NCBI GenBank assembly: GCA_030428385.1 | Contig: JAUIDY010000029.1 | Coordinates: forward strand, 1-55,033 | Source of the DNA: Rhodothermia bacterium | GTDB taxonomy: Bacteria > Bacteroidota > Rhodothermia > Rhodothermales > JAAAOL01 | DNA: 55,033 nucleotides | Direction of reading: 5' to 3' | In this document: piece by piece, positions 28,208 to 36,719 of the stretch | Numbering within the stretch: position 1 is the stretch's first letter | How the letters are laid out: each line of letters starts with the position of its first letter | Position numbers and translations under genes: made by a program | The notes under the pieces: generated by a model | The model's database searches: none | Told to the model about the DNA's origin: nothing | The model's input: the letters and a program-made list of their open reading frames with translations, nothing else

Positions 28208-28888
28208 CTACTGAATTGCGCCGCCGTAGAAATACACGCCGATGCCGAGGGTAAAGATGAAGTCGCCCCACAGCCCGTGTTCGAGGCTGGCAAGCAAGGT
28301 AGACTGGCTGCGGGCGTAGGTGCGGGCGAAGAGGAGGCCGCCGAAAAGCGTGAGCACCGGAGCCAGCCAGTTGTTAAAAAACACATGGGCAAGCCCAAAC
28401 GCCACACCGCTGGCCACAATCCGGGCGCGGGGCGTCGGAAGCAGCGCCCGGTACCGATGGAAAAGAAAGGTACGGAAGATGATTTCCTGCGGATACACCG
28501 AAAACACCGGATAAAACACCATCACAAAGAGCCACATGGAGAAGTTGCGGCGTGGAAACCCCAGTAATAACTCAGGTTGCCAGAGCACAACGAGAAGCGC
28601 CAGCGCGCTGCCCCATATCAAAAAAGAACGACAAATCCGGCGCAGATGATTTTTCCAGTTGGGAAGGTGCCACAGCTTGCGCCGCTCGAAAGAAGCATCA
28701 AACAACAGAAACGCGGTGCATCCAAGCGCTAAAACCACCAGGCTGGGGATAATCATGTTTCCGAACGTGCGGCGGAAAACAAATAGTCCCACCGGGACCA
28801 CCAGAAACAGCACGGCAAACTCCACGCCGAGGTACACCCGTTTCCAGCGGGTGATTTGTGTCGTGGCCTCTGGCTCTAAAACAGACAT
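28208..28888 (-). CDS. CPBP-family membrane protein (divergent motif 1)
   Basis: A 226-residue protein with about six hydrophobic segments. It carries the CPBP/Abi layout: YPQEIIFRTFLFHRYRALLP, VAFGLAHVFFNNW and SLEHGLWGDFIF. The usual first motif is E-E-x-x-x-R; here the first Glu is Gln (QEIIFR), which may weaken or abolish the proposed glutamic protease activity. CPBP proteins cleave prenylated or other membrane proteins in some systems. It diverges from the CYTH pair, and no bacteriocin-type genes are nearby. Confidence 0.82.
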   Translation of the reverse strand: MSVLEPEATTQITRWKRVYLGVEFAVLFLVVPVGLFVFRRTFGNMIIPSLVVLALGCTAFLLFDASFERRKLWHLPNWKNHLRRICRSFLIWGSALALLVVLWQPELLLGFPRRNFSMWLFVMVFYPVFSVYPQEIIFRTFLFHRYRALLPTPRARIVASGVAFGLAHVFFNNWLAPVLTLFGGLLFARTYARSQSTLLASLEHGLWGDFIFTLGIGVYFYGGAIQ

Positions 28889-28981
28889 CGAGAAACAGGA
28901 TTATTTATATTTCTCGCCGAAACGACAGGATGGGGCGATGGGTTCAGGGCAGACCGATTCCCTTCTCCAAACACCCTACTC

Positions 28982-29515
28982 ATGCAGGCTTCGCCTCGTG
29001 GACATTTAAACGTTGAGATCAAAGCGCGGTGCGCTAACCATGCGCCGATGCGCAAGGTGCTGGATACCCACAAGGCGCGATTCGTAGGCGAGGACCATCA
29101 GGTGGACACGTATTTCCGGGTACCGAAGGGGCGGCTCAAGCTACGCGAGGGTACCATCGAGCGGGCGCTTATTTATTACGAGCGGGAGGACCAGCATGGC
29201 CCGAAGGCGTCGCAGGTGCTGTTACATACACCAACCCATGACAATACGTTGAAAGCCTTATTAACCACGGCACTTGGAATCCGGGTGGTTGTGGAGAAAT
29301 GGCGGGAGATCTATTTCGTGGACAACGTCAAAATCCACCTCGACCGCGTGGAACGCCTCGGTACGTTTGTCGAGATCGAAGCGATCGATACGGATGGGAC
29401 GTGGGAGCACGCTGGCCTGCACCAGCAGTGCGTATATTTTATGCACCAATTCGAGATCAAAGCCGAGGCCTTGTGTACGGGATCGTATGCGGAAATGCTG
29501 GAGGCGTTGGGATGA
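28982..29515 (+). CDS. CYTH-domain (class IV adenylate cyclase-like) protein
   Basis: A 177-residue triphosphate-tunnel enzyme. LNVEIKARC (9-17) is the start motif of the EIKAR branch. TYFRVPKGRLKLRE, RALIYYERED, VVVEKWREIYFVDNVKIHLD and FVEIEAID complete the tunnel strands. Family members make cAMP or hydrolyse organic triphosphates or polyphosphate; the sequence does not discriminate. Its stop overlaps the start of a second, more divergent protein by 4 bases, suggesting joint action. Confidence 0.88.
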   Translation: MQASPRGHLNVEIKARCANHAPMRKVLDTHKARFVGEDHQVDTYFRVPKGRLKLREGTIERALIYYEREDQHGPKASQVLLHTPTHDNTLKALLTTALGIRVVVEKWREIYFVDNVKIHLDRVERLGTFVEIEAIDTDGTWEHAGLHQQCVYFMHQFEIKAEALCTGSYAEMLEALG

Positions 29516-30114
29516 TACATACCGCCGAGATGCGCTGGTTCGTCGAGGGAGGACTGCCTCCAGGCGTGCTCCGTTGGTTCGAGGGGCTCGGCCCTGTGCC
29601 TGAGCGGCAACCGCCTCGCACCGATTATTACATCCAGTCCGCGGATGCTGGACTTAACGTGAAGCTACGCGAGGGACGCGTCGAGGTGAAACGTAGAATT
29701 GGGAGCGGGGTTGTAATGCCGTGCTGCAATGGGAGCACAGGCATGCTGGAGCATTGGGTCAAGTGGGGATTTGTTGTAGGCCATGGGGAGGATGTAGCAG
29801 GCTCCTCTTCGTGGGTAGCGGTGGAAAAACATCGCTCCATGCTCCGCCTTGAGGTGGATTCACAAGGCGAGGCGACTTTTGTGCTCCCAAGCCGGGACTG
29901 GATGAAGATCGATTGTTTGTGTACAGTTGAATTATCCCGCATAAAAAAAGAAAAAGTGGAATGGTGGAGCCTTTGTTTTGAAGCGTTTGGGCATGAGAAG
30001 TCCCTCGAGAAAGCGCTGTTGGCCGTTCTGGAGTCTGTTCTGGGTGTACCAGACGCACCCAGGCTGGGGCTGGAGCATACGATGGGATATGCGGAGTGGT
30101 TGACGTTGGCGTAG
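29512..30114 (+). CDS. Divergent CYTH-like protein, coupled to preceding gene
   Basis: A 200-residue protein. I chose the ATG at 29512, which overlaps the upstream stop (ATGA); the frame is open further upstream inside the CYTH gene. HTAEMRWFVEGGLPPGVLRW, RTDYYIQSADAGLNVKLREG and RVEVKRRIG recall CYTH strands, with acidic and basic residues alternating. GHEKSLEKALLAVLESVLG forms the C-terminal helix. The family call is moderate and the function unknown. It ends 21 bases from the convergent polymerase gene. Confidence 0.7.
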   Translation: MIHTAEMRWFVEGGLPPGVLRWFEGLGPVPERQPPRTDYYIQSADAGLNVKLREGRVEVKRRIGSGVVMPCCNGSTGMLEHWVKWGFVVGHGEDVAGSSSWVAVEKHRSMLRLEVDSQGEATFVLPSRDWMKIDCLCTVELSRIKKEKVEWWSLCFEAFGHEKSLEKALLAVLESVLGVPDAPRLGLEHTMGYAEWLTLA

Positions 30115-30135
30115 GTAGCCAGTGTGTGCTCCCAT

Positions 30136-32487
30136 TTAGAAGGGGATTTCGTCCTCTACATCTTCAACAGCGCGCATATTCGAAATGAGGGTGATGCCAG
30201 CCGGGGAGAAGCCGAAGAGGTCCTCTGGGGAAAAAATTAGCCGGAAGTCGTGCTCCGTAAAGAAGGGTTCAAATTTTCGAGTAAACTCGTCGAGTCGTTT
30301 TAGATAGTACGCAGTGTTTTCATCGGGCGCGTTGGGATCCCAGGCATCCGCGAGGTGGCAGTTTTCAAACGAGGTGACATTTGCCGTGCTCCCGGTGATG
30401 TAATACGTGATCCTGTCTCCTTTGCGGGCGGGTTGTCCTGTCTCCTGTGCCCGTGCCATCGCCAGTTCGTAGGAGGCCGCCCGCGTGCGTTTCCCTGCGG
30501 CGACGTCGGCGAGGTAGGCCTCGGCATTGTCCTTTAGCGTCTCCGTGCGTGAGAAGTCGGCCACTTCCTCCCAGCGATGGGCCAGGATGCGGTCGCGGGT
30601 AGCAAGGTACAAATCATGCAGCCCTTGAATGTCTTCCTCTAGCAGCAGCCGGACCGCCTTGCGCACAAACCGACGTCCAAACCGCTCGTTGGAGCGGGAG
30701 ACCAGCGACGAGCCTTTGAACTTGAGAGCACCGCCGTAGGTGAGGAGGGCGTAGTTCTTCTTCTTGTACGACAGCATCTTCTGGAACCGCCCATCGAAGC
30801 CGATGCGGATGCCGTTGGGCATTCCCGCGCTCAACTGCTTCACAAACGCCTGCTCGGCAGCTTCGCCCCGGTTGGTTTCGGGTGGCACAAACAGCACCCC
30901 GTCGGTATCTACTTCGATAATCGTTCCGCCTGCCTCGCGGATGAGCTTGATGATATGGCGCAGCAGTTGCTGCCCGGTGGCGGCAACCCGGTCTGCTTCT
31001 GCAAAATCATTGAATAGGGCGAGGGAGAAACCTAGCTGTCCGTAGAATGAATTAATTAAATTTTTATAGGAAGTCTGCCTGGCGTCCAACTCACCGCGTA
31101 AATCGGCAGAGTCGATGGTTTTCATGGCGCGTTTGGCTTCAAAGCGCAGGTCGGTGAGGCGTTGGAGCAGGGTAGGAAACAGGTCGAGTGCGTCGGATTG
31201 GGGTTTGACGTTATAGTTGAGCATGATCGACGGGTAAAGGCTCTCTACATCGGCATAGACGATGGGGCCGACCACGCCGGTATAAAACACATCCGTGTAG
31301 CCGCCGAGGACCTGACTTCCCCACGTGCTCCGGGGCAGGCTGTGGCGTTGTCGGAGGTATTCCCGCACCAGCAAGGCCTCGATCTTGGAAGCCGGGCCAG
31401 TACGCGCCACTTGTCCGTAAAGCATGGGGAGCATCTGGGTGAGGTAGAAGGTGGAGCCGGAAAGGTGCCGGGCTAAACGCTCCGTTTCAACCACGTCGTC
31501 GAGGGCGTACTTCAGCAGCCGCTCGGGGTCGTCCTGCCACACCTGCGCAATGGTATCGCCATCCACGTATTCACGGTCTTCGGGGGCAAAGCCAAAATAC
31601 TTCGACACGTCCTTGAGGCCATAACCCGGGAGGTCGCGCTTAAAGACATCGTAGGACATCACCTGAAAGTACGTGTCCACAATGTGCCGCCCGTGGATTT
31701 CGAGGGCGTCGAAGTCCACCATACGTTCGGCAAAGCGCATGCTCGACGGAAAGCTACGCGGTACGGAGCCATCGCGCCCAATGGCGAATGCGACGCCATG
31801 CAGGTCGCACCGGGTTTGCAGGTAGGGAAAATCGAACTGGTAGATGTTGTGGCCTTCAATCACATCGGGGTCGCGCGTTTGAATCACCCGCACCAGTTCT
31901 TCCAACAAGTCTTTTTCGGAGCGGTGGCGGGTATCGAGCAGGCATTCCCAGCCCCGGTTGTCAGTCATCGAGACGATGATGATGGCGTCTTCGGGGCGCT
32001 CGGCGTTAGGGAATCCCCGCGAGGCGGCCACTTCAATGTCGAGCTGCAGGCGGTGCAGGTCCTCGAAGCCCATCTCTTTGAACAACGTCCGGCCCGTCTG
32101 CATCAGGTACTGCTGAGGCGGGTTGTTGATCAGGTAGACCTCGTCGGGCCGTTTTTCACGGCTGTCGGTAGCACGTTCGATATGGCGAATGGCGTCCCAG
32201 TAGTCGGACCACGACTGAACCACAATGAGGAAGCGGTAATAATTCGCACCATCGAGTTGCTGAAATTGGAACTGTGCACGCGGGAAGTCACGCAGCAATT
32301 CGATGTCGGAAAGGAAAAAGAAGGGATAAAACGGTTCCGTGATGCGGTAGATAGCCTGTCCGTCCTCGCTGCGTTGGTACAGGCAGACTTCTGCCTGGGA
32401 GCCATTCAGCAGGGGTTGCACCGAAACCAGCCGAGGCATCGGGTCTTTGCCAAACAGGGCGATGTCGGATGGATTGGGGACGGCCAT
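30136..32487 (-). CDS. polB: Family B DNA polymerase with 3'-5' exonuclease
   Basis: A 783-residue polymerase from the ATG at 32487 (an in-frame ATG exists at 32499). Exonuclease motifs: LQLDIEVAASRGF (Exo I), EGHNIYQFDFPYL (Exo II) and YALDDVVETERL (Exo III). Polymerase motifs: VYADVESLYPSIML (A), KNLINSFYGQLGF (B) and IEVDTDGVLF (C), the last with the paired aspartates. All catalytic residues are present. It matches the Pol II-like polymerases found in Bacteroidota-related genomes, probably for translesion or repair synthesis. The thumb region is short and the C-terminus is acidic. Confidence 0.95.
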   Translation of the reverse strand: MAVPNPSDIALFGKDPMPRLVSVQPLLNGSQAEVCLYQRSEDGQAIYRITEPFYPFFFLSDIELLRDFPRAQFQFQQLDGANYYRFLIVVQSWSDYWDAIRHIERATDSREKRPDEVYLINNPPQQYLMQTGRTLFKEMGFEDLHRLQLDIEVAASRGFPNAERPEDAIIIVSMTDNRGWECLLDTRHRSEKDLLEELVRVIQTRDPDVIEGHNIYQFDFPYLQTRCDLHGVAFAIGRDGSVPRSFPSSMRFAERMVDFDALEIHGRHIVDTYFQVMSYDVFKRDLPGYGLKDVSKYFGFAPEDREYVDGDTIAQVWQDDPERLLKYALDDVVETERLARHLSGSTFYLTQMLPMLYGQVARTGPASKIEALLVREYLRQRHSLPRSTWGSQVLGGYTDVFYTGVVGPIVYADVESLYPSIMLNYNVKPQSDALDLFPTLLQRLTDLRFEAKRAMKTIDSADLRGELDARQTSYKNLINSFYGQLGFSLALFNDFAEADRVAATGQQLLRHIIKLIREAGGTIIEVDTDGVLFVPPETNRGEAAEQAFVKQLSAGMPNGIRIGFDGRFQKMLSYKKKNYALLTYGGALKFKGSSLVSRSNERFGRRFVRKAVRLLLEEDIQGLHDLYLATRDRILAHRWEEVADFSRTETLKDNAEAYLADVAAGKRTRAASYELAMARAQETGQPARKGDRITYYITGSTANVTSFENCHLADAWDPNAPDENTAYYLKRLDEFTRKFEPFFTEHDFRLIFSPEDLFGFSPAGITLISNMRAVEDVEDEIPF

Positions 32488-32551
32488 ACAGCGAAGCACA
32501 GGAGAATTCAGGAATCAGCTAATTCCTTATCTCCTGGTGCGTTCCGTCGGT

Positions 32552-35107
32552 TCAGCGCTGTAGCACCACGGTTTGTGAACGCATATCGGGTCCTGCCTGA
32601 AGGCGCAGCAAATAGACGCCTGCGGCGAGACGTTGACCCGCGTCGTTGGTGCCGTCCCAGGTCAATGATTGTAGCCTACCCGTTCCATTTCCAGAGAAAA
32701 GCGTTGCCACGCGTCGCCCCAAGAGGTCATACGCTCCGACCTGAAAAGCAGCCGAAGGGGGGGCGGACACCTGCACCGTGAGGGTCTCAGAAAAAGGGTT
32801 CGGATACGCGGGTGCCAACAAAAGCGAGGAGGGGGTGGGCTGATCATTGCTTGCCGTTGCGGGGTCCAGATCAGGAAGGTCCAGCTTATACATCGAGCGT
32901 CCGTGGGTGCCAGCGATAAGAAAACGTTCGTTGCCGTCATCGTAGATCTTAAAATCATACACGGAGACCGGCGGCATGCCTTCGCCGAGCGGTTCCCAGG
33001 TGCTGCCTGTATTCAGGCTGACGAACGCTCCGATGTCGGTGCCTACATACAGTGCTGTTGGGTAGCTTGGGTCAATCGCAAACGCGTTTACGGGTGCGTC
33101 GGGGAGGTTATTTGAGATGTCCTGCCACGTTTGTCCGCGGTCGTCGGTGCGAAAGACATGGGGCTGCGGGTCTTGCCATTTGAGCCCAGAAAACGTCACA
33201 TAGGCGATGTTTTCATCGGTGGGATCGACGGCGACGCGGGTCACCCAGCGCATCGGCAGCCCTGCTGTGATGTCGGTCCAGGTGGAGCCATAGTCACCAG
33301 TTACCCACACGTTGCCATCGTCGGTGCCCACGTAGATGACATCGGCATTGGTGGGGGCCACGGCAATGGTTGTGAGGGTGCCGAGCAGCGAGACCCCAAG
33401 TTGTTTGGTCAGGTCTGGGCTGATGACGGTCCAGTTGGCAGCGCCGTTCTCGGTCCGGTAGAGCCGGTTCGTCCCAAAATAGAGAACCTGCGGGTTGACG
33501 GGGTCCATCGCCAGGGGCGTCGACCAGTTGCGGGGTTCACTGGGGTCGATGCCTGCCGTTGCGCCAATCACCTGGCGGTTTCCGTTCGCCAGAAAGCGAA
33601 CTTTGGCAAGCCCTCCATTTTGGGATTCGGCGTAGACAATGTTGGGGTCGGAAGGGTCGACAATCACATAAAAGCCGTCACCGCCGAGGATGTTGGTCCA
33701 GTCATTGAGGCGTCCGGTAGTGGTGCGCAGGGTGCCGTTATCCTGTGTGCCCCCATATAGCCGCTTCGGGTTGCTCGGGTCCAGTCCGATTTCATAAAAC
33801 TGGGTGAGGGGCAGATTATTAACACGCTGCCACGTTTGTCCGCCATTGGTGGAGAGGGCAAGGCCCCCATCATTACCGTTGATGAGGGTGTTGGGATTGG
33901 TGGGGTGAAACGCCAGCGCATGATGATCGACATGGGTGCCTGCTTGTTGCTGCCAGGTCTGACCCCCGTTGCTTGAGGATTGGAACATGACATCCATCAC
34001 ATACACCTGGTCGGGGTTGGTTGGGTGCACCCGCACCTGTCCAAAGTACCAGCTAAAGTTGCTTGAACTGATGCTGCGGTTGGGATCGGCATCTTGCCAG
34101 AAATTGCCCCCGTCGTCACTGCGGTACAGCCCAGTGTAAACAAATCCATCAGTATACACCGCATACATCACCCGAGGGGCCGAGGCGCAGACAGCAAGCC
34201 CGATGCGTCCAGCCGTTCCTCCGGGAAGGCCGTTGGGGGTGCCCAGCTTGTCCCAAGTGATGCCGCCGTCGGTGCTCTGGTAGATGCCGCTGCTTGGACC
34301 TGCGAGGTCGCCTTCGTCGTACCGCCGCACCCGTTGCCACGCCGCCGCGAGTAACACATCGGGGTTGTCGGGGCGCAGGATGAGGTCTACGACGCCGGTT
34401 TCATCATTGATAAACAGCACCTGTTGCCACGTCTCCCCGCCGTCATCGCTGCGAAAAACACCGCGTTCCGGGTTGGGGCCAAAGTACGAGCCCACGGCAG
34501 CAACATAGACACGCTCGGGGAGGGTGGGGTGGACAAGAATACGACCAATACTGACCGTCCCTTCTAGGCCCAAAAACGTCCAGGTGGCCCCGCCATCGGT
34601 GGATTTATACAGGCCGCCCCCTGCAAAGTTGTTATGGCCGCCATTGGCTTCGCCGGTGCCTACATAAAGGGTTTGCGGATTGGACGGGTCAATGGCGATA
34701 TCGCCGATGGTGAGCAGGGGCTGGTCGTCGAAGATGGGAAACCAGGTTTGGCCGCTGTTAGTCGATTTGAAAACACCGCCCGTGGCTGATGCCGCATAGA
34801 TGGTACTGGGGGTTTGTGGATCGTACGCCACATCGACGATGCGTCCTCCGATGTTGGTAGGGCCCGCAGGTTGCCAGGTGCCAAAGACCGACGTTTTGGT
34901 GGCTGCCTTGAGAGCCTTGGCCTGGGCAAAAGCCTGGCGGTAGGCGGCGGGATCTGCTTGGAAATACGGAAAGGTACGTTGGGTCCAGCCATGTTCCGCC
35001 GGACGGCGTTCAAGCGGAGCGGCTGCCCGGTTCTGGTGTGCCACATAGCCCACAAGCGCGCCGATACAACTACCAACGAGTGCAAAAAGGAGTACAAGGC
35101 GGCGCAT
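32552..35107 (-). CDS. Secreted sortilin/VPS10-like beta-propeller protein with T9SS-type C-terminal domain
   Basis: An 851-residue exported protein. Residues 1-23 are a hydrophobic signal/anchor (RRLVLLFALVGSCIGALVGY). Repeating units of the type TNSGQTWFPIFDD, STDGGATWTFLGLE, SDDGGETWQQVLF and TNGGQTWQRVNN are Asp-box-like propeller repeats over about 60-740. The last 90 residues form a sorting domain: LAPAYPNPFSETLTVQ, YDLLGRRVATLF, TWDGTNDAGQRLAAGVYLLR. This indicates type IX secretion to the surface. The ligand is unknown. It stands alone between the polymerase and cold-shock genes. Confidence 0.93.
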   Translation of the reverse strand: MRRLVLLFALVGSCIGALVGYVAHQNRAAAPLERRPAEHGWTQRTFPYFQADPAAYRQAFAQAKALKAATKTSVFGTWQPAGPTNIGGRIVDVAYDPQTPSTIYAASATGGVFKSTNSGQTWFPIFDDQPLLTIGDIAIDPSNPQTLYVGTGEANGGHNNFAGGGLYKSTDGGATWTFLGLEGTVSIGRILVHPTLPERVYVAAVGSYFGPNPERGVFRSDDGGETWQQVLFINDETGVVDLILRPDNPDVLLAAAWQRVRRYDEGDLAGPSSGIYQSTDGGITWDKLGTPNGLPGGTAGRIGLAVCASAPRVMYAVYTDGFVYTGLYRSDDGGNFWQDADPNRSISSSNFSWYFGQVRVHPTNPDQVYVMDVMFQSSSNGGQTWQQQAGTHVDHHALAFHPTNPNTLINGNDGGLALSTNGGQTWQRVNNLPLTQFYEIGLDPSNPKRLYGGTQDNGTLRTTTGRLNDWTNILGGDGFYVIVDPSDPNIVYAESQNGGLAKVRFLANGNRQVIGATAGIDPSEPRNWSTPLAMDPVNPQVLYFGTNRLYRTENGAANWTVISPDLTKQLGVSLLGTLTTIAVAPTNADVIYVGTDDGNVWVTGDYGSTWTDITAGLPMRWVTRVAVDPTDENIAYVTFSGLKWQDPQPHVFRTDDRGQTWQDISNNLPDAPVNAFAIDPSYPTALYVGTDIGAFVSLNTGSTWEPLGEGMPPVSVYDFKIYDDGNERFLIAGTHGRSMYKLDLPDLDPATASNDQPTPSSLLLAPAYPNPFSETLTVQVSAPPSAAFQVGAYDLLGRRVATLFSGNGTGRLQSLTWDGTNDAGQRLAAGVYLLRLQAGPDMRSQTVVLQR

Positions 35108-35183
35108 GGAACGACGGTGGAAGAACCAGATGACGAGGAAAGAACAGAAAATAGCGCCTTTCGTCGGAAAGGTCTAGGTACTA

Positions 35184-35254
35184 AGAAACGGTCTGGTATG
35201 TAGGTTGGGAAGCGAGCCTGAGGGGTTTTCGGACCTGCGTACCAGACCGTTTCT
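35184..35254. repeat. 15-bp perfect inverted repeat upstream of propeller gene
   Basis: AGAAACGGTCTGGTA (35184-35198) and TACCAGACCGTTTCT (35240-35254) are exact complements with a 41-base loop. It lies 77 bases upstream of the minus-strand start at 35107 and could be an operator, a leader hairpin or a small mobile repeat. The loop contains GAGGGGTTTTCGG. Confidence 0.8.
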
Positions 35255-35337
35255 AACTGCCCCATGTCCCGGAGACCCGTCCAAAAAATATAAACCAGAG
35301 GCTTTGTTCAGATTTAGGAAGGAGGGCTGAAATGAAG

Positions 35338-35366
35338 AAGCCCGATCCAGTAATTGGACCGGGCTT
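35338..35366 (-). terminator. Intrinsic terminator of the cold-shock gene
   Basis: On the minus strand AAGCCCGGTCCA pairs with TGGATCGGGCTT (12 pairs including one G-U) around a 5-base loop, 29 bases after the stop codon, followed by CTTCATTTC. Strong stem, moderate U content. Confidence 0.7.
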
Positions 35367-35394
35367 GTATCGCATGTATGGTGTTGCGCTCGGC

Positions 35395-35604
35395 TTAACC
35401 GAACCGCTTCACATTGGTTGCGCTGAGGCCTTTGGGCGTGCGCTCTACGTCATATTCCACTTCTTCGCCGTCGCGGAGACCTTCGTCCCAGCCGAGACCG
35501 TCGATGTTATTGCGGTGAACAAAGACATCTTTGCTCCCGTCGGTGGGTTCAATGAAGCCGAAGCCTTTTTCGGTATTGAACCACTTGACTTTACCTTGTG
35601 CCAT
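35395..35604 (-). CDS. Cold-shock domain protein
   Basis: A 69-residue single cold-shock domain. The ATG at 35604 gives the standard MAQGKVKWFNTEKGFGFIEP, containing both RNA-binding motifs (KGFGFI and VFVH). EVEYDVERTPKGLSATNV ends the domain. It melts RNA secondary structure. It has its own terminator and a leader with an inverted repeat, consistent with post-transcriptional control. Confidence 0.97.
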   Translation of the reverse strand: MAQGKVKWFNTEKGFGFIEPTDGSKDVFVHRNNIDGLGWDEGLRDGEEVEYDVERTPKGLSATNVKRFG

Positions 35605-35613
35605 GGTGTTGTA

Positions 35614-35670
35614 CTTTGAGATGCTGCACTGTACGCGTGTAATCAAAACCAACCGAAGAGAATCTCAAAG
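35614..35670 (-). promoter_or_regulatory. Inverted repeat in cold-shock gene leader
   Basis: CTTTGAGAT (35614-35622) and ATCTCAAAG (35662-35670) are exact complements with a 39-base loop. In the minus-strand transcript the proximal arm ends 9 bases before the ATG, so pairing could mask the start region. This resembles structured leaders of cold-shock mRNAs but is inferred from pairing only. Confidence 0.45.
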
Positions 35671-35956
35671 AACTCACAGGGAGGCGATGTCGTGCCAGTG
35701 ACATGTTAAAGGGTAAGGAGCAAAGTCCAACAGCGTGTCTCTATCCATGTTCCATACCTGAGGAAAAGCGATCCATCTGCTTCGAGCTAGGACTAGAGAA
35801 ATAATAGAGCTCATCCTCGCTGTTGAGATGGAGGCTTCTGAGGTGCAGTGAAGAAGGGGGTGTTCCCTGTAGCAGCTTCTTGAAGGCGTGCAAGAAAAAC
35901 GCTTAGATGGAGAGCCGGATCACCACGGAAGCGACCTACGCCTTCCCCAACAGTAG

Positions 35957-35993
35957 CTGTTGGGTAGCTCGGGTCAATCGCAAACGCGTTCAC
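35957..35993. repeat. 37-bp duplicate of a propeller-gene segment
   Basis: This segment matches 33055-33091 inside the sortilin-like gene with about two differences (GGGTCAATCGCAAACGCGTT is shared). On the minus strand both encode NAFAIDPSYPTA. It may be a relic of a lost paralogue or partial duplication. Confidence 0.7.
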
Positions 35994-36032
35994 AACGAAT
36001 CGTAATCCCTCGCGGGTGCGTAGTAAGGCGTG

Positions 36033-36605
36033 TTAGTTGTCTGCCACAATGATACCGCAGGCAATGCGGGCCCCGGCAGCACCCGTAGGCTGAGACGTGA
36101 GGTCGTCGGGGTCGGCGTGGATAATAACCGCCTTACCCAGGATATTGTTTTCGCCGTCAAAGGAGGCCAGGGCGTCAACCCGGTTGTAGGTTGCATTGCC
36201 TTCCGCATCAGCGGTGATGTTGCCAAAGTCGCCTACATGGCGCGGAATGCCATCAGGACCACCATGGTTCATGCCGCTGGGGTTGAAGTGCCCTCCCGCG
36301 GCCTGTCCGTTTTCGCCACAGTCTCCGTTTTCATGAATGTGGAATCCATGCCGCCCTTCGGGAACGCCCGTCAAAGATGCCTCTACCCGGATGCCGTTCT
36401 CCTCAGCAATAAATCGTACAGTGCCGGTCGCGGTGTTGCCCTCGGTGGGTTGGATGGAGGTTGCTGCGCTTGGTGAAGCCGGTGCCGTTGCTGTTTCAGC
36501 AGGGGGTTCTGGAGCAGGAGCAGGTTCTGGTTCGGGATCGCCACAACCGGTAAGCAACAAAACAGGAAGGACGATGGCAGCCAAGCGTGCAAAAAGTCGA
36601 GACAT
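36033..36605 (-). CDS. sodC: Cu/Zn superoxide dismutase, lipoprotein
   Basis: A 190-residue enzyme from the ATG at 36605, with lipobox LLTGC and an Ala/Pro/Glu-rich linker of about 40 residues. The SOD domain has GFHIHENGDCGENGQAAGGH with copper and zinc His ligands, FNPSGMNHGGPDG, RHVGDFGN with bridging/zinc ligands, IIHADPDDL and ARIACGII with the disulfide Cys. It removes superoxide in the periplasm. It diverges from the ABC ATPase gene. Confidence 0.95.
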   Translation of the reverse strand: MSRLFARLAAIVLPVLLLTGCGDPEPEPAPAPEPPAETATAPASPSAATSIQPTEGNTATGTVRFIAEENGIRVEASLTGVPEGRHGFHIHENGDCGENGQAAGGHFNPSGMNHGGPDGIPRHVGDFGNITADAEGNATYNRVDALASFDGENNILGKAVIIHADPDDLTSQPTGAAGARIACGIIVADN

Positions 36606-36719
36606 CAAAGCAGGAGGTTGAGTGAGCAAAGCGAGGTGATGGGACAGGACAATATACAAACGTAGCGATCCAACGAGGGACAACGTATTTTGCGCCCCTT
36701 CTTATTTACCGCCAAGGCC

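Larger units (their letters stand above)
35605..36032. other. Intergenic region with csp leader and propeller-gene fragment
   Basis: No gene in 428 bases. The 35605-35690 part is the leader of the minus-strand cold-shock gene. At 35957-35993 lies a short copy of a propeller-gene segment (listed separately). The rest shows nothing recognisable. Confidence 0.5.

Noticed and set aside
31684-32781. Plus-strand open frame opposite the polymerase gene start
   Set aside because: Spans two real minus-strand genes and has no domain.
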